A DNA stretch of 64,000 bases from Spisula solida (taxonomy: Eukaryota; Mollusca; Bivalvia; Venerida; Mactridae). Below the pieces are notes generated by a model. The model did no database searches, had not been told where the DNA came from, and saw only the letters and a program-made list of their open reading frames with translations. A program made the translations under genes and the position numbers. This document shows positions 22,309-33,948 of the stretch, one piece after another. Numbering within the stretch: position 1 is the stretch's first letter; every line of letters begins with the position of its first letter. The stretch covers positions 2,812,501 through 2,876,500 of the forward strand of contig OX365952.1 of assembly GCA_947247005.1 (NCBI GenBank). Direction: 5' to 3'.

Positions 22309-22528
22309 ATTTATCGCTGGCTTAGAATTAAGAGGTTGTAAGTAAAAATTCAACACTTTGAGAAAACAAGTAAAAACTGTCTGAAAACTACTCAATAAGC
22401 TTTTTAAACTTCAGTTTGGTCAACATGACCACTTCCAATTGTCATGAAAATAGGCACATAAATAGTGCCTTGAGATACAAGTTTTAAATAGGTCTGATAC
22501 TTCTAATTCTAAACCAGCGATATATACA
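22309..22528. mobile_element. Foldback element with ATCGCTGGCTTAGAATTA termini, copy 1
   Basis: The left end TATCGCTGGCTTAGAATTA and right end TAATTCTAAACCAGCGATAT are inverted. The interior (GAGAAAACAAG, AACTGTCTGAAAACTA) is shared with 23286-23505. Confidence 0.8.
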
Positions 22529-22734
22529 GTTTCTGACAATCAGCAATAAATTATAGAGGCCAGCTTCTATATACGACTGGCATTAATACACCTTGAAACA
22601 AACACAAGAACGACTGATCAGTGTTGCAAATACTTTATTCCGGACCAGCCAAAATATCTAAATATATACCACTGACCTTCCATTAATTTACATAAATCTT
22701 TAAACTAAAGCTTAGGTTGCACTGAGGAATTCCA

Positions 22735-22895
22735 CATTAGCGATGTTCTCCTGATTTCTTTAAATACCACCCGATTCATCACAATTCCTTCCGATATCAC
22801 AAACTGTCTCATGACTTCCCGAAGCTTCCCCTAAACCATGAGGGACCTGTTCCCGATATACTGATGTAAATTTCAATCGCGAGTACATTGCCGAG
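22735..22895 (-). repeat. Copy of the degenerate island repeat of 12.4-13.2 kb
   Basis: In minus sense, TTTAGGGGAAGCTTCGGGAA, GTCATGAGACAGTTTGTGAT and CGGAAGGAATTGTGATGA align with 12455-12530 on the plus strand at about 75%. Confidence 0.65.
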
Positions 22896-22899
22896 GCAA

Positions 22900-23280
22900 A
22901 AAATGCTCACTGGGACCTACGCTTAAGACTTGTTTCTTTGGTAATGCAGATAAATGGTTCTAATTCACTAAACCTATAAATAAGCACCCTATAAAATTCA
23001 TACAAAATCAAACAAGATAACACCAAAATAAACTCAACAAACGTGTGAGTTTACAAACATTTACTTAACACAATATTGAAGGACCATGTATAAATCGATT
23101 AATCAGGTCAGTCACTTGTTTACGTAACATTGGGTACATAAATATTGCAATTTCTCTTATTAATGTCCTATTTTAATAGATATCATGTGTATTATAGTGT
23201 GGCTTATGGAATAGGATTTGGTTTTCACTGCCTTTTTCTCCAATTAAAATGTTTCAAACAATTAAATACAATGTTATGAT
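22900..23280. other. No feature seen
   Basis: AT-rich DNA between two copies of the foldback family. No ORF above chance. Confidence 0.4.
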
Positions 23281-23285
23281 ATTGC

Positions 23286-23507
23286 AATGTTTGTAGGCCG
23301 TAAGTACAAAATCAATATTTTGAGAAAACAAGAAAAAACTGTCTGAAAACTAATCTTTACTTATGGAAAAACAAGCTTTTTAGACTTCATTTTGTTCAAC
23401 ATGAGAAGCGCCTTCAAATGCAGATTTTAAATATTCATGAGTCTTATAAGGTCGTAAGCAGTGCTTGCGACCTTCTAATTGTAAGCCAGCGATATACCGG
23501 TACATGT
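23286..23507. mobile_element. Foldback element, copy 2 (left terminus lost)
   Basis: Shares GAGAAAACAAG, AACTGTCTGAAAACTA and the right end TTCTAATTGTAAGCCAGCGA with 22309-22528. The left TIR is missing. A short palindrome GGTCGTAAGCA / TGCTTGCGACC lies at about 23450-23473. Confidence 0.7.
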
Positions 23508-23632
23508 ATTAATATAACTATAAATCATCATACATGCTGCTACATAATTATGAAAACAGATTTTACCAGAAAATATACACAAAAGTAAATAACAATACAT
23601 AAAGTTTAAAACAGACACCAAAAAAAATCAGT

Positions 23633-23758
23633 TTTAACATTTAATATTTTGGCAACATTTTAAGTCAACAATGCTTAAAATAATGTAAATAAATATTAAT
23701 ATTACATTATTTTAAGCACTGTTGACTTAAAGTGCTTGCCAAAATATTAAATGTTAAA
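23633..23758. repeat. Long hairpin 1 (about 55-bp arms)
   Basis: TTTAACATTTAATATTTTGGC at the left pairs with the end at 23758. Pairing continues through AAGTCAACA-TGCTTAAAATA with only a few mismatches to a loop of about 13 bases. Confidence 0.9.
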
Positions 23759-23764
23759 GCTGAA

Positions 23765-23819
23765 TGAGTACATCAACATTATAAAACATTCTGAATGTTT
23801 TATGATGTTGATGTACTCA
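23765..23819. repeat. Hairpin 2 (26-bp arms, 3-base loop)
   Basis: TGAGTACATCAACATTATAA on the left pairs with the right arm with a single mismatch. It lies six bases from hairpin 1. Confidence 0.92.
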
Positions 23820-24389
23820 CGCACATACTCGATCACTAACAGGGGTTCAATTTGACTCACTTTGGTCATTTTGATACTTTTGACTAAATTTTAACATTTT
23901 ATAGGCAAAATGCCCTTGATTTTAAGTGAAAATGACCCTTTAAACCAGTATCTTGAGCATCGAAATGCGGCTTTTTGAAAATTGCAAGGGTCAAAGCCCC
24001 CTACTCCCGAGTCAAATGGAAACCCTGTATAATGATGGGACATGAAAAGTAAATGCATTTTTGACAGATCAGACAACAGATCATTTAAATGTTTTCTACA
24101 ATGCAGAATGATAGTTAAATGAATTAAAACAATATCTCATTGAAATCAGATCCTAACATTTGCTACAATCCTTTACGCTGATCTGACTACACTCCTTAAG
24201 AGCTCATGTTTAAATGACCTCTCTGGAGCACAATGACGTCACATAGTTTGTCCATTGAAATTATACCTTGCCGCTTCAGCAGACTTTCACTGCACTTTCA
24301 GATTTGGGAAAGAAACAATTTGATTGGATGACGTAAAGTTCACATCGACATGACCCCCACACGGAGTGTCGGCAGATGCTATATCAGCA

Positions 24390-24414
24390 TAAGTAGGTAA
24401 GTAAGTAAGTAAAG
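24390..24414 (+). repeat. (GTAA)n microsatellite
   Basis: Five GTAA units followed by AGTCTTCATTTTAC, a pattern often found at the 3' end of non-LTR or SINE copies. Confidence 0.7.
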
Positions 24415-24579
24415 TCTTCATTTTACAAGGCTAGCATATTTACAATAATGCAATCTTCCATATGGGCCTCAAACATAAAGTAGAGTTTGATCAAAAGCCC
24501 CGTGTTTGGGTAATTTGAACATAAGACAAAACAGATACGTGTATAATACAGTCCTGTATATGTATTTTAACATTTTTGA

Positions 24580-24811
24580 CTGGTATTCACAAAATATCTT
24601 AAGTGAAAACTTAAATACTGTGACTTAAAAATATTTTGATTTAAGTTAAAATTTGTGCAGCTCGTATGTCCCGCAATTTGAAGAATAATCCATGTCTTCT
24701 TAGAGATTAATAGTAGTAGCTGTACACATAATGCTTCTGGCTTAGCTGATAAACTTCAGAAAAATTAAAATTTTAAGAAATTTCTAAGAGATACTTTGTG
24801 AATACCACCCA
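24580..24811. mobile_element. MITE with TTCACAAAGCATCTTAAG termini, copy 2
   Basis: Begins CTGGTATTCACAAAATATCT and ends GATACTTTGTGAATACCACC. The middle parts (CCATGT-TTCTT, GTAGCTGTACACATAATGCT) align with copy 1 at 21661-21907. Confidence 0.88.
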
Positions 24812-25290
24812 GACTGATAGAGCATACAATTCACCAGCAAACATTAACATGCGGAAATGGTCCTAATGATGTTGTGTCCAAAACAGGTTCAAGACAACAA
24901 ATGAAAATAAATATTATAATATTATTAACATTTGTTCAAGATGCAATATTTGTATTTTGCTGACACAAATCTCAAGGCGGATACATACAGTTTGACTCAT
25001 TTCCTAAAGTTCCATTCTACTTGAGTCAAACACCAATCATTTTAAAATAACTAATGTACACAATGATACTAGTAAATTTTAGTATGTTCCTTAACTGTTG
25101 AGAATTATACAGGTAAAAATAGATTCAGGACTTTTCTGCTCCTGTGCACCGGTGTATGAGAAAATAGGGTAAAATTATACATTTAGGTTTATACTGGTGT
25201 ATTAAATAGCCAATTGTGATCTTTATACTGATATTCCTCATACATATAATACGGGTAGTCAGTGTTGTTATCCATACTGCACCAGTCACT

Positions 25291-25564
25291 ATTATGCCCG
25301 CCCGGGGAGCGACCGGGATACAGGGGGAATTAAAAAGACGAATCTTCTTGACAGGCGGGAATTTGATATCCTTATAGACTCATCCCGTGGAATAGATTTT
25401 GGTCTGGGAATTTCGACCACGAAAGTCTACAGCAATACTTTTATTTGTGTTTTTATTTAAGTACCCGGATGAAAACTATGCTCCACAGTGGGGATTTAGA
25501 CATCTAAAAGTTAAAAATGTCCCCTGAGTCGCCTGCTGCCCCCCCCCCGGGCGGGCAAAATAAT
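25291..25564. mobile_element. MITE with ATTATGCCCGCCCGGGG termini
   Basis: Left ATTATGCCCGCCCGGGG and right CCCCGGGCGGGCAAAATAAT are inverted, differing by three inserted bases. The right end includes a run of nine C. 274 bp, no ORF. Confidence 0.88.
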
Positions 25565-25789
25565 GAATGATACAAATTTAACCTATTACTGGTGTGGTGA
25601 GATTGAAGCAAATGATGTCAGACTTTGAGGGTACATAATTTTTTCACACATAAGATTATAACAAGGTGCAGTAATCAGTTCAAATTTGAATTAGATATTT
25701 GTAACAATAATAAAATCCTATCTTTTTGCTGTCAATGAAATACAATTGTACTAACATTCGAGGGCTGCTTTTATCAGTTCGGCTGTTCA
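25565..25789. other. Spacer, nothing recognised
   Basis: AT-rich, no ORF. Confidence 0.4.
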
Positions 25790-26093
25790 GCCACCCTTTG
25801 ACATTTTAACTTCCCTGTCATTGGGCTCCCTAAGGAACCCTACGTTCGAATTTCCCTGGGGAGACTATTTCTCTCCTGGTGAGTGTGCAGCCAAAATCTA
25901 TCTGCGGCGCCCAGAACTATCGAACGTGTACAGACATCGCCCTAACAGGCACCTATTCACACCTTGGTTGAGTGGAGCATGTTGGTTATTCTTGCTCAGA
26001 GACATTTGAGCAGTGGTCGAGACGGGGATTGAACCCGGGACCTTTCGACCCGAAGCGCGCCTCCCTACCTCTAAGTCACTGCTCCCCCAGTGA
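25790..26093 (-). mobile_element. tRNA-derived SINE, well preserved head
   Basis: In minus sense the head starts near 26093 (GGAGCAGTGACTTAGAGGTA, A box) and has an excellent B box in CCCGGGTTCAATCCCCGT (about 26023-26040). The body continues through CAAGGTGTGAATAGGTGCCT, GTTCTGGGCGCCGCAG and GGGAGCCCAATGACAGGGAA. About 300 bp. The two ORFs crossing it (25821-26009 plus, 25898-26164 minus) are read-through. Source tRNA not determined. Confidence 0.8.
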
Positions 26094-26269
26094 TGTGAAG
26101 TGATGCGCTCGAACTGCACACCACAAGAGCAAACTACCAACCAGGCACTTGTATACGGATACAAGCCGACAATTGAATACAGAAATGAAGACGTGATCTA
26201 CGAATTCTTCACACTGCTTGCATCGAACTGAGAAGGTGTTTGTTAATTCACTTGCAAATAAATCCACAG

Positions 26270-27520
26270 CAACTGTTCAAAATCAATCTCAAACTAAACA
26301 GCGACATTGTAACTTGTCTTATTTGTACATATATACACATTTATTTCATGAATGATTTTTGGCGTTTTCTGTATAGATTCATAGTTTAAAACTGCCAAGA
26401 ATGTTATTGTCTTAAGCACTTAAGGGGGTATATGCACCTTGTGTTTAATGATCAAAGCTACCACGGACGGGCATTGGTACCTGCGGTTTCTCGGTACTCT
26501 GTAGATGTTGTAACATGAAAAAGATGCTTTAACTCTATATTCATTCTAATTTAAACAAGACATGAATTAAAATATCAATCTGGAAGATATATTATTATAT
26601 AACAGTATGCATGCTTTAAAATGAACCATGTTCCACCTATTTTGAGCTTTTACAAAGGAGCAAGTAAAAGTGTATGAAAAATTTGCAATATCATTTTGAT
26701 TATCATCATCTTTTTATATTCCTATAGCATAATTTGAACCTAATTTTATGTTTGTTCTTATTTATGATACTAAACTCAAAATTACTATTTGCAGCTCACG
26801 TGTATGCCTACGTGTAGGTAGCTCATTCCTCCTTAAACGAATGTTGACATATTTTAAATGAATTGGTACATTTCAAAACCAATATAATAATTGTAACTTG
26901 TAATCCCATTTAAATCGATGCAAACATAATATTACTTATTTATAATACTTTTGACGCTATTATGTTAGTTTGGGTGCATTTGTCATTTTATCCCCGCCCT
27001 CCTTAAGTAAATGTGTGCCCTTAAATCAATGAGAAGGTAAGTGGGCAGTTAACATATCAATAGCTTAGTATCCCACCATTACATAAGAATCATTTAGGCT
27101 TTCAAATAGCAAAAATGACGACATTATAACAAATATATGGTTCATACACGTCGAATTTTTAGGAAAAATATTGCTAATTTTAGGTGTTCTCATCAATATT
27201 CATGCGTATACAAATGCATGAATGTATAAACAGTTATTTTTATTAATAGCCCAGTGCATAAGCTTGATTTTGATACCATTTGTAAATATTTTGACCGAAA
27301 ACTGACAGAGATATAATGATATTTCGAGTGAGATATGCACTCATGTGACCTTTGACCGAATTCTGAGAAAACGAGGCAAAATCACGGATGGTATCCGACC
27401 GTTTCAGATTACACACATATAAAATATAACATATAGCATGGATGCCACATTCTACTCTCCGATGCCATGGCTCGTCATATTTTCTCCGTATGGACTCCCG
27501 ACTAGTAGCCTTGTAAATAG
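26270..27520. other. No gene seen
   Basis: AT-rich intergenic or intronic DNA. The minus ORF 27243-27617 starts inside a dispersed repeat and is rejected. Confidence 0.4.
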
Positions 27521-27529
27521 ATAATGAAA

Positions 27530-27640
27530 AAAATCTGACAGGAATAGTAGCACTCAACAGAAACAGTTGAGCATCAACGACGCAGAAAGGAATACATAAA
27601 AAACAGACCACAAACATACGTCACAATGCCCAACACAAAC
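27530..27640 (-). repeat. Dispersed TGAGTGCTGCCTTCCCTGTC family, minus copy
   Basis: The + strand reads TCTGACAGGAATAGTAGCAC then TCAACAGAAAC and CACAATGCCCAACACAAACT, the inverse of the family order. Confidence 0.65.
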
Positions 27641-27799
27641 TGAACAAGAAAGTGAAACTAAACCTCTACCAGTACTTATTTCCCACCAAGCACTTCACCA
27701 ATTAAATACAGATATGTCCATTTTGTAATGCCGTATTTAAACCGATTGTCATGCAATCGTACTTAGCTTCAATGTTTGACGGCCTGTAAATTTAGTCCA

Positions 27800-28110
27800 C
27801 ACCGTATGATTGATATCGGAAAGGTCGCGTAAAACTATACTATCACCGACACGCTGAAGGAGGAAATCATGACAACGATTGCACGAGTGCCCCATAAACC
27901 TCTGTTTTATTTCACAACGACTGAGGAGATGCCAGCATCATCCTTCTATTTGGCCGGAATGAGAATGTTCCTAAGCGATGTATAATATTGTTTAAGAAGA
28001 TCCAGTTTCCCATTAAAGATACGAGGGTTCCCCGGAACGGTTGGTGTCCAAGACGACCATGAGTGGACGACGTCTTGTTAACAAACGTTACGTCATATGC
28101 GCGTCTGTTT
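27800..28110 (+). other. Coding-like but unresolved stretch
   Basis: A + frame over about 27838-27984 is open for 47 codons (TTIARVPHKPLFYFTTTEEM and on) and ends in TAA. No splice sites define it. It precedes a possible micro-exon at 28112-28145. Confidence 0.15.
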
Positions 28111-28111
28111 C

Positions 28112-28145
28112 AGGGATCGGCAAGTACCAGACCTAGAAGAATGCA
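28112..28145 (+). CDS. Possible micro-exon with strong splice sites
   Basis: CGTCTGTTTCAG before it and GTAAGT after it are near-consensus. The 34 bases can be read as DRQVPDLEEC. No partner exons were identified, so this is only a splice-signal observation. Confidence 0.15.
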
Positions 28146-28469
28146 AGTAAGTTATTGTTCGTAATTTGATTCTTATAGAAAACGAGTTAGTTACAGGAAA
28201 CATGTGACTACAACTCATATGACACTGTAAATCGTATATTTACCCTACATTTATGCATCTACGGGTAATAACAGCAAGTGAAGCGATTTTTATAAGCGGT
28301 TCCGTTAAAACATAGGTTATACAGAATGTATATGCGAGACTTTATTTTTTTCATCAAATTGCTTTACATTTTAAACTATGCATTATTTAGTAAACTGAAA
28401 AATGAATGGTCAACACAGATGATACAGATGAGTTCTGTTGAATTATACGAAATCCAAAACGAAAAAAAT

Positions 28470-28515
28470 ACATCAGGCAGGGACGACAGCACTCAACCGC
28501 AACAACAGAGCACGA
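28470..28515 (-). repeat. Dispersed TGAGTGCTGCCTTCCCTGTC family, short minus copy
   Basis: CAGGCAGGGACGACAGCACT then CAACCGCAACAACAGAGCAC, the inverse of the core of the family. Confidence 0.5.
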
Positions 28516-28708
28516 AAGGCCCTAAAGGGAACGCTGAATAAATTAAACTGGTGCCAACGTTTTTCAAATACCGTTTTGGCTAATATTTTTTCATAAATAT
28601 TCATGTGTTTCAGTGATCATACATATATAAACATGCATTATTACCGTTGCCATCGATCACATTATGTTTAAATTAGTATTGTAAATACTTGTATTATGTA
28701 CTCAAAGG

Positions 28709-28920
28709 TTATTTCATATCGTTAAAATTGAAAACACTAATCAAACTAGAATTCATATATATATCCATGTAAATTGTTTGTCAGTAAATAAAAAAGAATT
28801 ATAATATAGGTATATGTATTAGTCTAGATTCTGCGGTCCGTTATATCCGGCAATTATATCGATATATAGTGCTTCCAAACTTAACTCAGACTTTAATATT
28901 TAGCGCGCATTTTGTCAGGA
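28709..28920 (+). repeat. Interspersed repeat, inverted partner of 34514-34741
   Basis: ATTAGTCTAGATTCTGCGGT, CTTAACTCAGACTTTAAT, TCAAACTAGAATT and ATTTCATATCGTT occur in both, in opposite orientation. About 80% similar. No TIR seen. Confidence 0.8.
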
Positions 28921-29011
28921 AAAACTGTAGACGGGACTTAAAATACCTCAAATTAACGTCGAAATCATAGACAAAAACAAAATGGGAAAAAAGAAAATAA
29001 GAAAAAATAGA

Positions 29012-29093
29012 CTGATGTAGGATTTGTACTCGAGGCCCTCTGCTCTCAAAATGACATGATGCAGACTAACGCGCTACCAATGTAGTTAATTCC
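29012..29093 (-). mobile_element. tRNA-like head of a SINE, degenerate
   Basis: In minus sense it has TTGGTAGCGCGTTAGTCTGC (A box and anticodon-arm region) and CCTCGAGTACAAATCC (B box, degenerate). Body not delimited. Confidence 0.5.
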
Positions 29094-29099
29094 GAGCCT

Positions 29100-29786
29100 A
29101 ACTTTTCGAGCGCTGAATTACTATTATAAATCCATTCTATACTTGACCCGGGTCACATTAAGGTCAAACAGTTAAAAATAGAACTAATAAGAAATACACT
29201 ACGCACTTAGAGAAACGCGAATAACAGATCTCTGTGTGTATCTACCATACCTTGGTTACTAGTTTAACAGAAATGTAACTTTTTTAACGGTATCTTTTGT
29301 GATGAGTATAGCATATACTGACCAATGGACGTAAATAAAATAGTTTCTTCTATCATTTTTACAAACATTTCATTGGTTTTTAAAGTAGGTCAAATACCAA
29401 GCTGGACAGTTAACGCTGAATAATTCAGGAATTAAAACAAGTGTACCAAATGGCTTTTTCTACAGATCATAGTTAAATGACATCAAAGAACATAGTTATC
29501 GAACATTAACATTTGAGTATTTATAATTGAAAAACATGTTCCACTTCTCCTGTATGTCGTTCAACTCTAACTTGAAAAGACGTCTGGTGACAATTAAATT
29601 ATGTACTAAAAGTGACGAACCTATTTTTCGCTAAAATAATTTGATATTCCTGAACACATGACGCAATTTATTCAATACTTGGATTTCATATAATTGACTT
29701 ATAGCCTGTGGAAACTTTACACGAAGCGCCATCTGAATTTATTTAATTACGAACGTGTTTACTTTTTTGTTCGGATAAAAACTACA
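29100..29786. other. No gene; short repeat at 29365-29430
   Basis: The phrase TTTAAAGTAGGTCAA with ACCAAGCTGGACA at 29365-29430 recurs at 56283-56352. Confidence 0.4.
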
Positions 29787-29787
29787 A

Positions 29788-30168
29788 TTTATTATTTGCT
29801 TCCAATGGATTATGGAGATTTTTCAATGAAAATGACAGTGAAATTACCACTTTGTTATTTTCACTGTTTTAGAAGCTGGTTCCAGTATCATGCAAAAAAA
29901 GAAACGTAACGTCAACGACGCCGGGCTTTAAAATATGCGTTACGTCATCATGACGTCATAATTCTCACGTCGTGACGTTCTAATTTCGACGTGATTTTTC
30001 CAATTTAAGCCAATTACGGCATATATGTAAGAGGAATTAAGGCATATAATAAATAGAAAATGTGTTCATTTTTGGTGTAAGATCAATTTTATTTCACTCG
30101 TGAACACAGCAAATTTATGTTTAATATTAATATTCTGTGATCACTCGGTGAAATAAATACGGAATATC
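29788..30168 (+). repeat. Interspersed repeat of about 390 bp, copy 1 of 2
   Basis: High similarity (about 88% by eye) to 44001-44395 in the same orientation, including CACTGTTTTAGAAGCTGGTT and CTCACGTCGTGACGTTCTAA. The right part contains a foldback (TGGTGTAAGATCAATTTTAT ... GTGATCACTCGGTGAAATAA). Rich in ACGTCA motifs. Confidence 0.85.
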
Positions 30169-30179
30169 ACTACAGAGTG

Positions 30180-32120
30180 TTGATCCGTTGGGCCGTATTA
30201 CCTCGAGTTGCTTGTATAATGCCGTATCTCGCGAGACGGTTAGGTCGAGCGTGATGCGGTATGGTGCAAGCAACGAGATCAACACAACTGCAGTGGTATT
30301 CCTTTTATTATATTTCCACAAAAGTGAAAAAGGCGCTTTTACGCGCAAAAATGCGTATAATGTGTTTACATTGACGTCATGAACGTCGACATATTTTCGG
30401 CATATAACGCGACGTTCATTCATAAAAAGGTAAATGTTAACGTCATGACGTCGTTGATTTGACATAATGTTTGGCATATAACACGTCAGACAGGCATGAT
30501 ACGGATTCGGAAAACCAGACATGTATGATACGGAGAATGTAATTTGTCGTGTTGTATTCCACTGTGCGATTTGGCCTGTATCCGTGACAATACAGTGTTA
30601 GTTATATAATAAAATTCGCTGACAGCTGACTTGGGAATGCATGTACAAGAATGATGACATCAAGTACTAGGGTACTCGTATAATGTTTATATTACAGTAA
30701 CTATATAAAACTTTCACGGTAATTCCCTTGATATTCAGGTCACTAGCACATTCACACAAGAATTGCTAGGGTTTGGTTCAAGGAGGAACACTAAATGAGT
30801 TTTATATAACATTTACGAACACTTATTCCCAGCAGGCATTATACGAGGGGTGATCAACAAATACACGGAAAATGCTCTTAAATCTTCGTTAAGTGATCAA
30901 TATAGAAGAAAATCGGTCAGATACAATGTAATAGATGGGCCAATTACAAATGCATAACTATAAAAAAAACATTAAACCCAAGGAAATAGTTGGTCGAAAA
31001 AACATAGAAACCGTAACGTCACTATGGCTACACCGGCCCAACGGCATCGCGACGTTGTTACATATAACTGTATACATACTCATTCGTGGCACAATTCATA
31101 ATGTATAACGCATTGAATGATTCCCAAGAAATAGCTGTACAGCCAGATAGACTCCATAGACCTGTCAACCGAAATTCAATTGCTTTCCTTCGCAACTTGC
31201 ATGTTAATTATTAAAATTAGCTTTTGGAGAACATTAATATTGATGACGTAATTAGACGTTATTGACGTCTTATAGCCCATTCGCATGTCGGCATTAATTT
31301 CACATGGCTACAAATGAGAAAATATGCAAAACAGACACTTGTTTTGTATGTTATTATATATTTGCTGCATTTTGGAATATTGCCATTGGTATATTATGAC
31401 ATTTCATTCGCGACACGACTTTCCGTGGCCGATTTCTGTATCGCACTCATTTTCAAACAACAAATTTGAAGCAAATAGCTCTAAAACGGAATTTTGAAAT
31501 AATGAATGTAATGTTAACATTGTTATATCATTGGACATTCATAACCCGCCCTTTAGAAAATTATAATATTACAAATACACGAATGATACGTCATCGTTTG
31601 TTACGCGCAACGTTGAAAAATTTCAAAATTTGGACCGCATGACGTCGAGTTCGAACGAATTTGAAGTAGCAGAACTAACTAAATGTGACCCGTATACCTC
31701 ATATATCACACGGCACTCAGTTAGTGTGCTGGGTCATATCCGCGTTTGCAAATACACTTCGCTCAACCTAGAATACATTCACATTCAAACATTATGAAAA
31801 TTCCTCGTAATCAGATACAACGTGTGCGATATGCATACTACAATTATTAATATTTTCTCCAGATTTTTAAGTCGACTCCTAATTCTCAGCCTTGGAAAAA
31901 TATTTATCATAGTAATAAACTCATACGATAAGTTCAGTTTATATGTTTACAATATTATTAATAAGAAATAATTCCAGAGAGCCTTTGTACCGGTGTCTTA
32001 ATCCCATTTTATTACATTCATCCTTAGATAAACTTAATTGTGAACAATTTTAAGTGTATTTTTATTTATCAACATACTATTCTAGTTATGTTCTTGTTAT
32101 CACCCTAGGATACATGCTTG
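30180..32120. other. No gene; CRE-rich start
   Basis: A small hairpin at about 30207-30272 (TTGCTTG / CAAGCAA) and several ACGTCA motifs, with TGACGTCA at 30372-30379. The overlapping plus and minus ORFs at 30127-30522 are not supported. Nothing recognised from 30.6 to 32.1 kb. Confidence 0.4.
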
Positions 32121-32127
32121 TTATATT

Positions 32128-32567
32128 GTGAAGCGGATAAATATTTAGTACCGTATTGCCTATAACATTTATTTGTTTTATTGTGAAGCGGATAAATATT
32201 TAGTACCGTATTGCCTATAACATTTATTTGTTTTATTGTGAAGCGGATAAATATTTAGTACCGTATTGCCTATAACATTTATTTGTTTATCGTGAAGCGG
32301 ATAAATATTTAGTACCGTATTGCCTATAACATTTATTTGTTTTATTGTGAAGCGGATAAATATTTAGTACCGTATTGCCTAAAACATTTATTTGTTTTAT
32401 TGTGAAGCGGATAAATATTTCGTACCGTATTGCCTATAACATTTATTTGTTTGATTGTGAAGCGGATAAATATTTAGTACCGTATTGCCTAAAACATTTA
32501 TTTGTTTATTGTGAAGCGGATAAATATTTAGTACCGTATTGACTATAACATTTATTTGTTTTATTGC
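32128..32567. repeat. Minisatellite, 54-55-bp unit, 8 copies
   Basis: GTGAAGCGGATAAATATTTA starts at 32128, 32183, 32238, 32292, 32347, 32402, 32457 and 32511. Units are 95-100% identical. Variants CGTGAAG, TTTCGTACC and CCTAAAAC mark individual copies. No coding. Confidence 0.97.
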
Positions 32568-32569
32568 GG

Positions 32570-32885
32570 AGGAAGTCTTATTACGTAGGGTGTTCGATTA
32601 CCATGACTGCCTTTCGGGAATGGCAGGAATCCGGTCAGCTGATATCTTGACCGTGACTTGTAATAATATAGTCCATACACCAAACACTCACTGTTCAGTT
32701 CAGTGCAGTTGAAACTGTTCTGTGAAAGATATGTTGATAAAACAATTCACACAAACCTAACCCTAATGGCAAATGTAAAAATATCTGATTTCGTCCATTA
32801 CCTTCACTGAAACTTACTAAGTAATTGGTTTGAAAAACCAATGCTAGTTAGTGACATTATCACGGAAACATATTAATCAGTAGCT
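32570..32885. other. Spacer, nothing recognised
   Basis: No ORF or repeat boundary seen. Confidence 0.4.
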
Positions 32886-32889
32886 CCAG

Positions 32890-33470
32890 ATTATCAATTA
32901 TTTGCTAATGCCACAACTCTGCTAACAAAGGTCAGATCCGAATTAAAATATTTAGGTGTGCAACTTACAATACTGAAAAATATTCTTACAAAATGTGAAG
33001 ACTGTAGCTCAAATAGTTTTAGGTTTATGAGTGACAAAAGCAAAAGTACATTACTTCAAGGGCCACAACTCTGCTAATACTGGTAGCACCCAAACAAATA
33101 TATCGATACACATCACCACATGCTGACCAATATTCTAATGGAATTTGATGGCTTTCTTTTCGAGTAACGGACCACACAAACAAAGGTTTAATGTTGAGTG
33201 TTGCCTTCCCTGACTGACTTAATATACTCTTAATGATTCCAAGGGTAATAACTCTGCTAATACAGGAATGATCCCGACTAAGATATACAGATGCGCCTGT
33301 GCAAGTTTATATACTATAGCAATGAGATATACTAGACCTTTTACTGGTAGCTGTTCTTGGTGCACAACAAATCATGCTGACTACATGTTCCTATGCAGAA
33401 TGTAGCAAAATTAGTTTTCAAGTTACAGACGACACATCATTTTGGGACGGACGGACAATGTCAAATATAT
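32890..33470 (+). mobile_element. Old pearl/Helentron-like tandem core with (GGAC)n end
   Basis: Three diverged units share CCACAACTCTGCTAA / AATAACTCTGCTAATACAGG and GTAGC-AAAT-AGTTTT phrases (about 32910, 33061, 33243). They are followed by GGGACGGACGGACAATG at about 33454. A dispersed repeat piece (33185-33222) interrupts it. Termini not identified. Confidence 0.5.
33185..33222 (+). repeat. Dispersed TGAGTGCTGCCTTCCCTGTC family, short copy
   Basis: TTGAGTGTTGCCTTCCCTGA followed by CTGACTTAATA. Confidence 0.6.
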
Positions 33471-33948
33471 CAACATTAGAAGTACACAAGCCACAAAACT
33501 ACTGGTGATATCAACATGTGTTAGACACAATTCTCTGAATGTTTAGAAATTCGCCTTATTTTTACGATCCCTTTTCTCATATAAGATCGTAAAATTGCAT
33601 ACATTCCTGTCTTGCCTTTGGATTATAGAAAACGAAAGTGCAAGAAGTTTTAACCTTTAATTTGGTTGTTTCCCCATCATGTACTTTTGGTAAAATACTG
33701 AAATACAAAAATAAGACTAGGCAAGTAAGATTACACTGTAAAACTTAACACAAATATCATCAAATAAACATGTTGGAATTAGGTATAAAGGAATCAGTTA
33801 ATGTAATTTTAACACAAATATACTTTAAATGTCTAAACCCAAAACCTTTACGTGTTCGTGTCGGTCCTTGTCGCTAATTAGAGAGACCGAGTCTGTTCGT
33901 GTCGGTCCTTGTCGGTTACTCGGGTAACCGTGTCTGTTCCAATGAACA

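Noticed and set aside
26015..26093. Functional tRNA gene
   Set aside because: A and B boxes are good, but acceptor-stem pairing is poor and a SINE body follows directly, so it is a SINE head and not a tRNA gene.
27243..27617. Minus-strand ORF of 124 codons with a signal-like start
   Set aside because: The N-terminal third is a copy of the dispersed TGAGTGCTGCC family in reverse. The rest is AT-rich with no domain.
30127..30522. Minus-strand ORF of 131 codons and overlapping plus ORF
   Set aside because: It starts from repeat-derived DNA, has no splice signals or recognisable motif, and is open on both strands owing to local CpG content.
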